Origin: Periconia sp. R9002
Taxonomy: Eukaryota; Ascomycota; Dothideomycetes; Pleosporales; Periconiaceae
DNA: 64,000 nucleotides
Assembly (NCBI GenBank): GCA_023627715.1
Contig: JAMAHW010000046.1
Location: 124,001 to 188,000, forward strand
Reading direction: 5' to 3'
Numbering within the stretch: the stretch's first letter is position 1; each line of letters begins with the position of its first letter. This document shows, piece after piece, positions 10,898 through 20,763 of this stretch. Under the pieces are notes generated by a model. The model worked only from the letters and a program-made list of their open reading frames with translations. It did no database searches and had not been told where the DNA came from. The translations under genes and the position numbers were made by a program.

Positions 10898-11383
10898 TTA
10901 CACTCCAATATCGGTACTGGGGCAGTAATACTGCCCAGTGCAGGTATACCGGTCCCCGTCACGCCTAATCTTAAACTTCGTTGACCCATCCCTGAAACAC
11001 ACAAAACTTTCATCAGGCAGAGTTGCATTCCCCGCAAACTCGCTCTGTTTCAAACTCAGGGCACCTTTTGCGATATCTGTCGACATTGTGCCCACCGTGT
11101 CGATGCGCACGCTCTTCTTGTTGCCTTCCCATACCGTGTTGCCTTGGAAAACGGATAGCGTGCCGAGCGCTGACGGAGTTGCAGTGGTAGTTTTGGGCGG
11201 CCCATTTGCAAAATAGCCGATGGCGAGGACTTTGAAGTCGTCGTCGTTGCAGATACCGATGGGGCAATCGTCTGGGAAGCAGGTTGAGAGGTAGGCGACG
11301 TGTTTAGAGCCTAAAATTTCGACTGGACCGGATGCTGTGAGCACAGCGAGAGCGCTCAGAGCGGCGAGAGTAAAATGAATCAT
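10898..11383 (-). CDS. Small secreted six-cysteine protein, effector candidate
   Basis: This single-exon gene encodes 161 residues. The signal peptide is MIHFTLAALSALAVLTASG. The mature part has six Cys (STCFPDDC, GIC, FVC, YTC, YYC), enough for three disulphides, in two clusters near the ends of the mature chain. No domain is recognised. Size, secretion and even Cys number are the usual criteria for fungal effector candidates, but antimicrobial or structural roles are equally possible. The gene sits in a gene-poor stretch with 1.2-kb spacers on each side. Confidence 0.75.
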   Translation of the reverse strand: MIHFTLAALSALAVLTASGPVEILGSKHVAYLSTCFPDDCPIGICNDDDFKVLAIGYFANGPPKTTTATPSALGTLSVFQGNTVWEGNKKSVRIDTVGTMSTDIAKGALSLKQSEFAGNATLPDESFVCFRDGSTKFKIRRDGDRYTCTGQYYCPSTDIGV

Positions 11384-12550
11384 TTCTCAAAGAACGTGAG
11401 ACTTGGATACTTTCTTAGCGCTAGTTCCGTGAGTCGAGATGGGCTGAATGGGGGGTCTGGGGAAAACGCGTTCTTCCGCGGCATTATATGTATGCGACGG
11501 CATTTTGTACTGTTGGTCTGGAACTCTCTGAAATGCTATAGATTTTGAACTTAAAAGGGGTGCAATATATCGAGCAATAACAGCAGCAGCAACGAATGCA
11601 TCTAATCGTCAGCCTGTAATTGTATTTTGACTAAGAGTGGCACGAGGCTAACCGATTCCTGGGAATAGTTTTTCTCTCCAATAACCAGATTGCCGAGTTA
11701 TGGACTGTGTGCTCCTTATTGAGCTTTCGAGTGGTGCAGGCATGGGTTGGTCGTTCCAACGTAGAGTTGCAACGCCAAGCGCGAATGCAAATACCCGGGC
11801 GATATTACATGCAGACACGGGAAGCCTCGACACCTAAAGGAACACGATGGAGAAAACCTATTCCTCTATTACGAGGTCCGATCCATTTGCCGTTCGCGGT
11901 GCTAACTTGAGCATCATGGTCTAAGCAGAGAAGATTACGCGGCAGTGATTTCACAATATTGATCTACTCACAGCTAAACAACATGACTCACTCCTTCTGT
12001 CAAGCTCTCCTCCTTTGAAAATACTCATCTCTTTACGTGTTAGACAATTGTGATTAGGCATTCCATCACCCCTCCGCCAAACCATGTAGGCTGTCGGATG
12101 CAAAACAACAACCGACTCGTTGTACGTAATCAGCACCAATGACGAGAGGATACCAAACAAAATTACCCCCGGTCCATGACTATGAAATTGCAATTGACAT
12201 TGAGGGAAACTTGCAGTTTGAGGGTTGATAGAAGCTAGGTTCTGATATAGGGCAGTACTTTGCGAGAAATTGTGCAAAATTGAATTTGTAGATTCTATAC
12301 TCATACAATGTAAGCTCGTCTAGATAATTTCGATTGAAGACAAGTGAGTGATCTGGTACCACTACGCTAGACTGAGTTACCATGCCACGTGCCATGAAAC
12401 CATAAGGCACAAAATTGAAAATACTAATAGCAACGAATTTTTCATCAATGCGAATGCAAAATTGAATATTCCGTCAACATCGCATAGCTATATGTGTATT
12501 TAGTTCAAATCTCCTGCAAAAATTTAAGTACTAATGCATAGACGCAGGCA
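11384..12550. other. Spacer of 1.2 kb without a supported gene
   Basis: It includes the promoter of the six-cysteine secreted protein and the AT-rich 3' flank of the next gene. A minus-strand frame at 11951-12304 has no recognisable features. Confidence 0.6.
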
Positions 12551-13363
12551 CTACTGATGCTGCAAGACCCAGATAACAACCATGCTTCCGCCGACCCCCA
12601 TGATAAGTAGACAGCCGACGATGAGAATACAAAGTGAGCTGTCGTAATAATCTGAGTCATCCTCCGACAAATCGGATTCGAATGATTCGTCCCCCGCACT
12701 CAGTCCAAACGATCTTCGGTTGCTGCCCGCATCCTCTTCCTCGCTGATGTCGCTATCTGTCATGTCTCTTTCCGAAGAATCAACAGACCCAGTAGAGGAA
12801 GCCAAATACCCTCCTCCTGCGTATGATACAATTGAATTTGCCCACACTCGAACACCTTCATTCCGCTCACTGGTGGTTAGGGATTCCAAATCAGTGAGAC
12901 TTTGCGGTTGAAAATTGCGAGGGAGCATGCGGCCTGGAGAGTCTTTGACCGTATGTATGTTCAGATAAAAAGAGGGCGGGGAGATTCGTCCAAGATCATG
13001 ACGATCTGGGATCTGAGGATTCGTGGCCTGACAATTGTCCACAGCATGTCTACGAGGATGTGGAATAACGTTTTGCACGCTGGTCGTACTTCCGCAGGTA
13101 CTTTGGGATCCAGGGGTATTTATAGGCGTTGACGCTGATGTTTTCGGATGACGGATGTATTTTTGAGCCGACGTATCAAAAGAGCCGTAATCATCACGGC
13201 TTCGAGTCTGCTTCCCAGTGTTCAAGGCTTCGAGAGAGCGGGCATGCCGAGGAAGGAGAGGGGTTGACGAAGATGCTTTGTTTTGGACTGGAAGAGAAAG
13301 GTCATCTCGAGCCTGGGATAAAGGTAGATGAGGTGGAGACGGGCGTCTCCAGTAGACCCTCAT
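12551..13363 (-). CDS. Hypothetical tail-anchored-type protein
   Basis: This single-exon gene encodes 270 residues of unknown function. The first ~170 residues are polar and Ser/Pro/Arg-rich with no fold visible. Next comes an acidic Ser/Asp/Glu stretch (SDISEEEDAG, then DESFESDLSEDDSDYYD). The protein ends in one hydrophobic helix (LCILIVGCLLIMGVGGSMVVIWVL) only four residues from the C-terminus. This is the layout of a tail-anchored protein with a cytosolic disordered domain. A TATATA sequence lies about 60 bp upstream on the minus strand near 13425. The start codon is not certain. Confidence 0.55.
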   Translation of the reverse strand: MRVYWRRPSPPHLPLSQARDDLSLPVQNKASSSTPLLPRHARSLEALNTGKQTRSRDDYGSFDTSAQKYIRHPKTSASTPINTPGSQSTCGSTTSVQNVIPHPRRHAVDNCQATNPQIPDRHDLGRISPPSFYLNIHTVKDSPGRMLPRNFQPQSLTDLESLTTSERNEGVRVWANSIVSYAGGGYLASSTGSVDSSERDMTDSDISEEEDAGSNRRSFGLSAGDESFESDLSEDDSDYYDSSLCILIVGCLLIMGVGGSMVVIWVLQHQ

Positions 13364-13933
13364 GTTTTGGGAGGACGTCGTGACATTGAGGGTTTAGACA
13401 CTCGGAGGGGAGCATGTGGGCACATATATAGATAGGATGGGCAGCCTTTTTCAAAGTGCGGTTCGCGTGAGGGACTAAAAAATCATCTTGTCAGTAATGT
13501 TCTTGAGAATCGCTAGATATTAGTATTGGAGACGCTGTGATTGCTGGAGAGCTCAATACGTTTGCAATTACTGTTAGGACGGGCCACAGTGCCTGCAACA
13601 ACTCCCAGATTTTGCATCAGCATTATCGCCATAGAGGAGATGACTGGTAGTGCGCCAGAATTACGGTCGTAATTGTGAAGGGTGATCAAATCCATTGGAG
13701 ATAACATGGCGCTGAGTGCTCGACGTTTGTGTAAACTGCAGAGCGTGGGATTGATGCGGAAGTAGTTCCCTGTCCCCGGGGCGCGCGCCATCCCCCTTCC
13801 GGGTTAGCACAGCAAGGGTCCCTAACTTTCCTGAGGCTCATTCATGTACAGGTGGTGAATAGTACATACGGGCTGACACCATTCTCCTCACGTTTCGCAA
13901 GCAGCCCTTCCTCTTGCTGCCTACAATGCCACA
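13364..13933. other. Divergent promoter region
   Basis: This is the spacer between the tail-anchored-type gene and the vacuolar transporter gene. A minus-strand frame at 13513-13791 is not supported. A three-codon upstream ORF lies at its right end. Confidence 0.5.
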
Positions 13934-13937
13934 ATGA
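13926..13937 (+). promoter_or_regulatory. Minimal upstream ORF overlapping the transporter start
   Basis: ATG-CCA-CAA-TGA ends in a TGA that overlaps the main ATG at 13934 (ATGA). Ribosomes finishing it would be placed on the main start, so it may tune translation of the transporter (inference). Confidence 0.4.
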
Positions 13938-15755
13938 GCGAGTCGCAAAAGCTGCTTCATGGGATCCCAGACGATTCCGACTCCGAACCGGATCTCGACC
14001 TCCAACCAAGGCCTGCCCGCCGTCTGTCCCCTTCACCCCCCCAGTCCTCGTCACGCCCGTCCTCCACCTCCCCAGTGCCGCCCAAGTCCAAGCCACCTAA
14101 CGGTTTTCATAGACCGAAGCGACAGTCTTCCTTTGCGCAACCTAGAGCTGATGGTGTCCCTAGAACGCCAAATCGAGTGCGGTTCGAGGATGATCCAATA
14201 CGGCGGAGTATAAACGGGGATGAGCGAGGTGGGGAATGGCTGGAGCTGGAGCATGAAGATTACATGGACGACGAAGGCTCTGGAAGGGAAAGAGTGCAAA
14301 GACTGCCCCTTCTCACGGGAATAGAAGCCCCGAGCGTTACTGTTGCCGAACAGGCGTTTGACCCCGAAGACCACCTTGAGAACGCGCGACCCCGGAGCGG
14401 CATGCGGAGCGCCTTTATGAACATGGCAAATAGTATAATGTAACAAGACATCCGCACTTGTACCGAGAACACTAAACTGATGGTTTACAGCGGCGCTGGA
14501 ATTATTGGGCAGCCCTATGCCCTACGCAACGCAGGCCTCCTCACAGGCACCGCCCTCCTAATCGGACTCACAATAACAGTAGACTGGACCATCCGCCTCA
14601 TAGTCATTAATTCGAAGCTCAGCGGCACCGACTCTTTCCAGGCGACAGTGCAACACTGCTTTGGCAAGTCGGGACTGGTCGCCATTTCACTCGCGCAGTG
14701 GTTATTGTATGTTTACGCTGTTTGGTGACAATACCTGCTTTCATACTGATTAATCCAGTGCCTTTGGTGGCATGGTGGCATTTTGTGTCATAGTCGGCGA
14801 CACCATACCTCGCGTCCTTGATGCTCTTTTTCCCTCCCTAGCCGATATGAGCTTTTTGTGGCTCCTCACAAATCGAAGAGCCATAATAATTCTCCTGTGC
14901 CTCGGTGTCTCCTATCCCCTCTCTCTGTACCGAGATATTGCAAAGGCAAATCTTCCCATCCAACTCACCACCGCATGCGCTAACACATGACAGCTTGCCA
15001 AAGCAAGTGGTCTTGCTCTAATTAGCATGATTATAATCATAATCACGGTCATCACGCAATGCTTCCGTGTTCCTGCCGAAGCACGAGGCAAGTTGGATGG
15101 CTCGCTCATCATTCATTCGGGGCTTTTCGAAGCTATCGGCGTCATTTCTTTCGCTTTTGTGTGCCACCACAACTCTCTTTTAATCTATGGCTCCCTCCGA
15201 AAACCCACCATTGATCGCTTCTCGCGCGTTACTCATTACAGCACGGGCATTTCTCTTGTTGCATGCCTAGCAATGGCACTCTTTGGCTATCTCACATTTG
15301 GTGACAAGACAGAAGGCAACCTCCTCAACAACTTTCCCAATGACAATCTGATGGTCAACATAGCGCGCTTGTTTTTTGGTCTAAACATGTTGACCACGCT
15401 GCCTCTCGAAGCATTCGTCTGCCGCGAAGTCATGAACAACTTCTGGTTCCCCGAGGAGCCATACAATCCGAACCGGCACATGATCTTTACCACAGCGCTG
15501 GTTGTGACAGCAGTGACACTGTCGCTACTGACATGTGATCTTGGGATCGTTTTCGAGCTGTTTGGCGCAACCTCAGCGTGTGCCTTGGCCTACATACTGC
15601 CCCCTTTGTGCTACATCAAGCTGAGCAAGCGCAGCCCGAAAACCTATGCTGCGATGGGTGTTGTTGCATTTGGGTGCGCAGTTATGGCCATCTCCGTAGT
15701 CAAAACTATGGCAAAAATGTCCGACGGGACGGAAGGGAAAGCCAAATGTTCTTAA
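13934..15755 (+). CDS. Vacuolar-type amino-acid transporter (AVT2-like, AAAP family)
   Basis: This is a membrane carrier of the amino acid/auxin permease family, likely on the vacuole. Exons are 13934..14439, 14491..14706, 14759..14945 and 14994..15755, with introns of 51, 52 and 48 bp, giving 556 residues. The ~150-residue N-terminus is polar and Pro/Ser-rich. The membrane domain opens with MANSIIGAGIIGQPYALRNAG, the hallmark of the Avt2-type branch, and continues with FGGMVAFCVIVGDTIP and FAFVCHHNS. About 11 hydrophobic segments follow. The third intron has a GC donor (AAG|GCAAAT). No GT alternative exists there, and the unspliced frame stops at once. AVT2 is assigned by resemblance; substrate and direction are unknown. 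Confidence 0.9.
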
Positions 15756-16600
15756 CTCTGCAAAATTTCTGTTGTTATGGGTACTTGCATCCGTTAGGCG
15801 CTTTGCATATTTACACCTTAGCATTGGGTAGAATGGAGCGAGGTGTACGGTTGACTTCTGCTGGGCGGTTTATGTAACATACGCTATCTGTCTAAATATA
15901 CAATTTCGGGTTTGATGGGCTGTTTTTGGAAGTGATCGCACTTCTGTCACCAATGCCGATCTGTGATACGAGATATGACGTGATGTCTGATCCGCAACAA
16001 GATCCCAACACCACTTGTCCAACATGGAACATCAAGTTGTGAGTGAGACAGAGCACCAAAAATCCAGAAACCACTGCCTTCCGAAATGGCGATGCTGAAT
16101 TATTCACTGTCGGTTAACCGGCAAGTTTGCAGTTTCTACAGTAGAGCTTGGTTTGATTAAGCTCATTAGTTCTCGATCCAAAGGGTGCAAGACCCACCGA
16201 GAACCGAGTTTAAAAAAGCTACTGTACAGTATCTGGACCCTGCATTGAACCCTTTTTTTGACTTCAGATGCAATGCATCGTTCGTAGCACTCATCCAAAT
16301 TCCATGACGAAACTGTCGCGAATAGGGGGAATGTAGGGTTGTGCGCCGGTGATATCACACCTACGCTGTTTGTGTTGGCCGTCGCTGATCTCTTGACGTC
16401 ACTCCATCTGTGATCCTGCCTGATGCCCACCACCCATCACAGGCAGGTGGAAGTGAATGCATATAAAAACAGTTGTCCGACTGCCTTCTTTGCATTCATT
16501 TTGGCATTACTGAAAACGATTCTGAACTACTGAACAGCAACCCCCGTTCTCATACAAACCTCTCCTGACCAATATACAACACCTCCACCCTCCGACCAAC
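15756..16600. other. Spacer of 0.85 kb
   Basis: No gene is supported. It holds the 3' flank of the transporter and the promoter of the coiled-coil protein gene, with a TATA element at 16462. Confidence 0.6.
16462..16469 (+). promoter_or_regulatory. TATA box of the coiled-coil protein gene
   Basis: TATAAAAA lies 139 bp before the ATG at 16601 and is followed by a C/A-rich leader typical of well-expressed fungal genes. Confidence 0.55.
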
Positions 16601-17083
16601 ATGCCTTTCTTCAGCAGCCACAAAGACACTGCCGTGTCCCCACCCCCAGCAACCACTACCACGACATCCCCTACTCGCTCTCGCACGCTGTTCTCACGTC
16701 GCCGCTCCTCCTCCCCCTCTCTTCACTCGCACTCAACACACACTACCACCACCTCTCCCAAGCGACACTCCCTCCTATCCAAAAGTGGCGGCGAGGATGC
16801 TTCCATTGTACATGCTCGAGACCGCGTGTTGAGCGCCGAGGCAGCTGAACGCGAGGCCGATCGGGCGCTGTTTGCGGCCCGCGCTGCTGTCAGAGAAGCC
16901 AGAGATCATGTCAAGAGGCTAGAACGTGAGGCTGCAGAGGAGGCCAGGCTGGCCAAGATCAAGCAGACCCAGGCCAAGGCTATTGGGAAGAGAGGCAAGG
17001 CACTTGGACGTAAGTAAACTTCCTTGATCAGCCATAAACGGTTTCGCTAATCGATGCTGATGACAGGCCACGACCATGTGTAA
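16601..17083 (+). CDS. Small Ser/Thr-rich coiled-coil protein ending RHDHV
   Basis: Exons are 16601..17009 and 17067..17083, with a 57-bp intron (GTAAGT...CAG), giving 141 residues. Without splicing the frame stops at GRK. With splicing it ends LGRHDHV, an ending I associate with a conserved short protein family of filamentous fungi. Residues ~1-60 are Ser/Thr/Pro/Arg-rich and likely phosphorylated. Residues ~65-135 form a charged helix (VLSAEAAEREADRALFAAR, HVKRLEREAAEEARLAKI) with heptad-like spacing. There is no signal peptide. Function is unknown. The second exon adds only five residues. Confidence 0.7.
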
Positions 17084-19375
17084 AACCCGCTGTTATAATC
17101 CCGTATTTGCTTGTCTAGCCTACACGGAGTATGACTTTGTTCATACTGTGTTGATGCTACGATTGCTCCTACAGTTCACCGTGGAGTACGATGTATGACG
17201 CGATATGATCCCCATTTCTCACAATTTTCATGTTCCAGCGTTGAGCGATGAGTTTCCCTAGTCAGGTCTTCCCTATTTTCTATTGTGTATTATAGTCAGT
17301 TTATATACCCACTGCAAATTGATTGCGTTACTATTCAAGCTCCGTTTCATCATCGATTACACTGGAGACTGGGTTAGCGTGCTAAAGAGTACGTGACTGT
17401 CTCTTTACTACTATGATATCATGTGCATCCAATTTTAATCTGCTGCTAAGGTGTACTGGCGATTGGCTGCATGCAGTCTGATTCCTTGATGAGTTGACTT
17501 GGCCCAACAGGAACCGCTGAGTTGAATTTCGGACACGGCCGCATGTCGGTTCTGTCTAGATAGGTTGTCTCGGTATGTTGGCAGTATTGCCGGAGCAAAT
17601 TTCTGTGCATCTTCGTCTGGCTCTGGTCTGGGAAAAACTGTCTGCGGGACGCATTGAGGCAGGGGGATAGGCTCCTTTAGGATCGTGCATTGCAATCAAT
17701 GTCCGAATGACATGACAGTCGAAGCTGGTGACATAATGCCTGAGAGTGGTAAAATGATCGTGTTCATTTAATGACGCGTTCAGAAAGGATTCAAGCACCG
17801 AAATCTTTGTTTCCTGCAGGGCGGTTGGTACATGGTGCGGTCAGACCTCTCGAATTGGCGGTTGTTACGAGGGAAAACGATGGCACGGCTTTGCGCACGG
17901 ACATGTTTCCCCATCTCCCCCAACGTTCTTTATGAGTGCTGCGTGTTAATGCAGCGCGCTCTTACTGCTCCTAGTTGTATGAGGCGAATGATGAATCTGG
18001 ACATTAACGATCTCGGCGTCCGGATCGAGGCGGAACCACCACGCAAACAGAGTAATTTTGATGTCAGATTCGTACACTGTATACCCACGTAAGCCGGAAC
18101 CTTCCTGCTGTCCTGTCTAACCGCCAACACGACGAGTGACCGCGGTGATCAACACCTCTAAGCGCCCATCGAAATACCCGCTTACGAAGTACATACCACT
18201 TGCGATTCGCTTCCATTTTGTTGTTGTTACTTCAAATCCAAAATCTGGTTAGGGAGTACTAGTGAGCACCGAGATGCCGACGGCGAGTTGAAGAATCGGT
18301 GATGAGCGAGTGCATCCTCGCGTTAGTCGGCAGCTACGTATAAATCGGAGTCCGGGAGCTGTGGCTAGCTGTCATCATGTGGAAGGCCCCAACGCCGTAT
18401 ATGCCTGTTTCAGGGGATCTGCGGCGGTGCAATCGAGCTCTCTAGAGTCTTGTGTGGGGACAACATGCGACGAACCAAAAACCCCGTAGTATGAAGAAAC
18501 ACTACTCGTGTTAGTAATGGGCTCGAGTCAGGTAATTGACCCGCTGATTCCGTAACGCTGAGCCAGAGAAGCTTAGTTTGATCTACGCCAGGGGCGCCTG
18601 ACCCCAGGGCCCAGAGAAAAGGATATCTTCACTCATTCTGTTGCCTGTAAACGACGACCATCCACAGTACAGTATGAAAGAGCATAATACATGGCTCTCA
18701 GTAACCATATACGCATTTGGGCACTAACTTACCATCTTTCTAGTAAGCCGATATAGGATAATATAATGATGTATTGGTACGAAATATGCCTGGGCGCGTG
18801 GTTGAAGAACTGCGCCACTCTCAAAACTCAGCTTCATTACTGTCTCACCGCTGCAGCAATGTGAAGAATCGGTGCTCGAGTAGCGCCAGGGGTTGGACCT
18901 CAGCTCCACAAACAAGCCAGCCGTGTCCAATCACTAAATCGTCCTCTTGCCGATTGGGGCCGCTATAGCGCGCGACGGCTGTCACGGAAGTCGGGATCTA
19001 ACAATTTCTGTCCACTACACGTGCTCCGTCTCCATCTCCATCCTTCTATTGTACTAGTGCCATGGATCATGGGAATTGCCCGGCAGCCTGGCATCCTTCC
19101 GTGCATTTTGGGCAATGGAGGCACCAGAGGCCCGTTCAGCCGTTGAGGTAGGATACGTAAGAGGCAACTTCGCCCCTGTTTGCCTTTGTTTTCATCACTT
19201 TGCACCCGGCGTAGCTTCTTTCCTTAGAACTTTGACTGTTTTGTCTTGTTTTCTTCTTTCCATTTCCATTTTTCCTTCCCCTTCTGTCATTTCCACCTAA
19301 ATTCACCATAGACCAACCGTTATCTTCGCCCACCATTCGATATTGCCGAGGGATCGCGGCCGTTCAACCCTCACG
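17084..19375. other. Largest spacer, 2.3 kb, no gene recognised
   Basis: Several short frames exist (17435-17798 minus, 17832-18130 both strands, 18774-19205) but none shows a domain, a convincing splice partner or a signal peptide. Base composition is not strongly AT-rich, so this is not an obvious RIP-degraded repeat. The last 150 bp are pyrimidine-rich and probably lead into the four-TM gene. Confidence 0.5.
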
Positions 19376-20235
19376 ATGCAGTTTGCAAAGGCCCATAAAC
19401 TGTCCATCGTACCGGCAGCGCTGCTAGCACTTCTTTCCTTCATTTGTATAATTCTTACATCTGTTTATTGGATATTGACCGATTGGGTTGTGAGCCGCTA
19501 TATACAAATACCCAGTACACACAAAGAGAAGGATAGGTGGCCCACCAACGATGTTATTGTCGACTGGACCGAATCATCCACGAACGCTACGATTGTGTCT
19601 GGGTGCTTGAACTTGTTTGCCGCTTGCGTTGCCCTAGTGGCCTGGAAAAGACTTATGAACCAAGAATTAAACACTGATTTCAACGCGGTACGCTTCAGTT
19701 CCTAGCACATGCTTATTGCAGAACAAAGCGTACATCCACAGTTGCTGATTTGTACCGTTAGCCGCTCCGCCGTTTCTATTTTATTTCAGTCTACATTACA
19801 GGCGCCACTGGATGTGTATCCGCCCTCGCGGCGCTCATTCTACATTTCACCGATACAGGTGATGATGAATGGGGTTGCACAACTCAAACTGGATTCACCA
19901 ACCAGACTCCACAAAAAGGAATCCCATTCGACAATCTCCGGTGTTCTCGGGAGCATGGAGCTTGCAATTTCATTGCCACACATGCGAAACCGGAACAACT
20001 CGGCTCAGCAAATGCAGCTTGCAACACAGCCGTACGTTATTAGCTCGATCATATCAAGATACATCATACTAATATCAAATTATAGGTCGCTGTGAAATGG
20101 CTACAGCTCATTCTACTCTTATGTGGTTGTGCCACCATGGTCCTGTTTTTCTTCCAAGCCAAGCTGAGGCGACAAGTCCGCTGGTCACTTCACTCCAACG
20201 CGCCAGTCGACGCCAAGCCTCCAGGGTGGAGTTGA
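19376..20235 (+). CDS. Four-transmembrane fungal membrane protein
   Basis: Exons are 19376..19687, 19762..20031 and 20086..20235 (introns 74 and 54 bp, both phase 0), giving 243 residues. Four hydrophobic segments are seen: IVPAALLALLSFICIILTSV, SGCLNLFAACVALVAW, YITGATGCVSALAALILHF and WLQLILLLCGCATMVLFFF. The 3rd-4th loop carries four Cys (WGCTTQ, LRCSRE, GACNF, AACNT) and is likely extracellular and disulphide-bonded. The 1st-2nd loop is hydrophilic with a glycosylation-like NAT. The C-terminus is short and basic. This tetraspan layout (MARVEL/claudin-like) is common among unnamed fungal plasma-membrane proteins. No function is assigned. The first intron was placed by frame and a CTGAT branch. 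Confidence 0.7.
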
Positions 20236-20763
20236 ATATCACGATAAAGATGAGGGCATTATAGATATCATTAATCAATCAAGGAGGGAACATGCAGAAC
20301 CTCAAAGTTTAAATAACTGCCCCATTCCTGTGGGCGTCGCGCGCCGATACATATGCAGGGGGATGCTCTCGAACCATTGAACCGAAGCATTCATATCAGC
20401 TCGGCCTGCGTGGAGTTCGGATATAGGGCTCTCCACTTCGCGAACTCGGGAGCTGCTGACAGGATGATGTATAATTTCTAAATCTGTAGATTGTTGAAGG
20501 CCGGCACGGACTTAATCATCTGGTATGGAGGGCATGGTTTCCCCGAGACGTTGTCTGCAATGTATATATTCTCCCAAAGGAAGATGAAAACAAATAGATG
20601 GAAAAAAATAGGAACACGATCAAACGATTCTTGCATTTCTTGATTCAAGATTAGGCGCACGCCATGTGATTCTCATAAGAGGACATTTTTCGGTGAAGAC
20701 GATTTGACATGGTTCGTTCTACTAGCACCGGTTGTATTGTGGACCCTTTTGAAACTATGGAAA
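20236..20763. other. Convergent intergenic spacer
   Basis: This is the 3' flank shared by two convergent genes; no ORF is supported. Confidence 0.6.

Noticed and set aside
17435..18130. Overlapping 60-86-codon frames on both strands
   Set aside because: Frames on opposite strands overlap equally well and none has features, which is the chance pattern.
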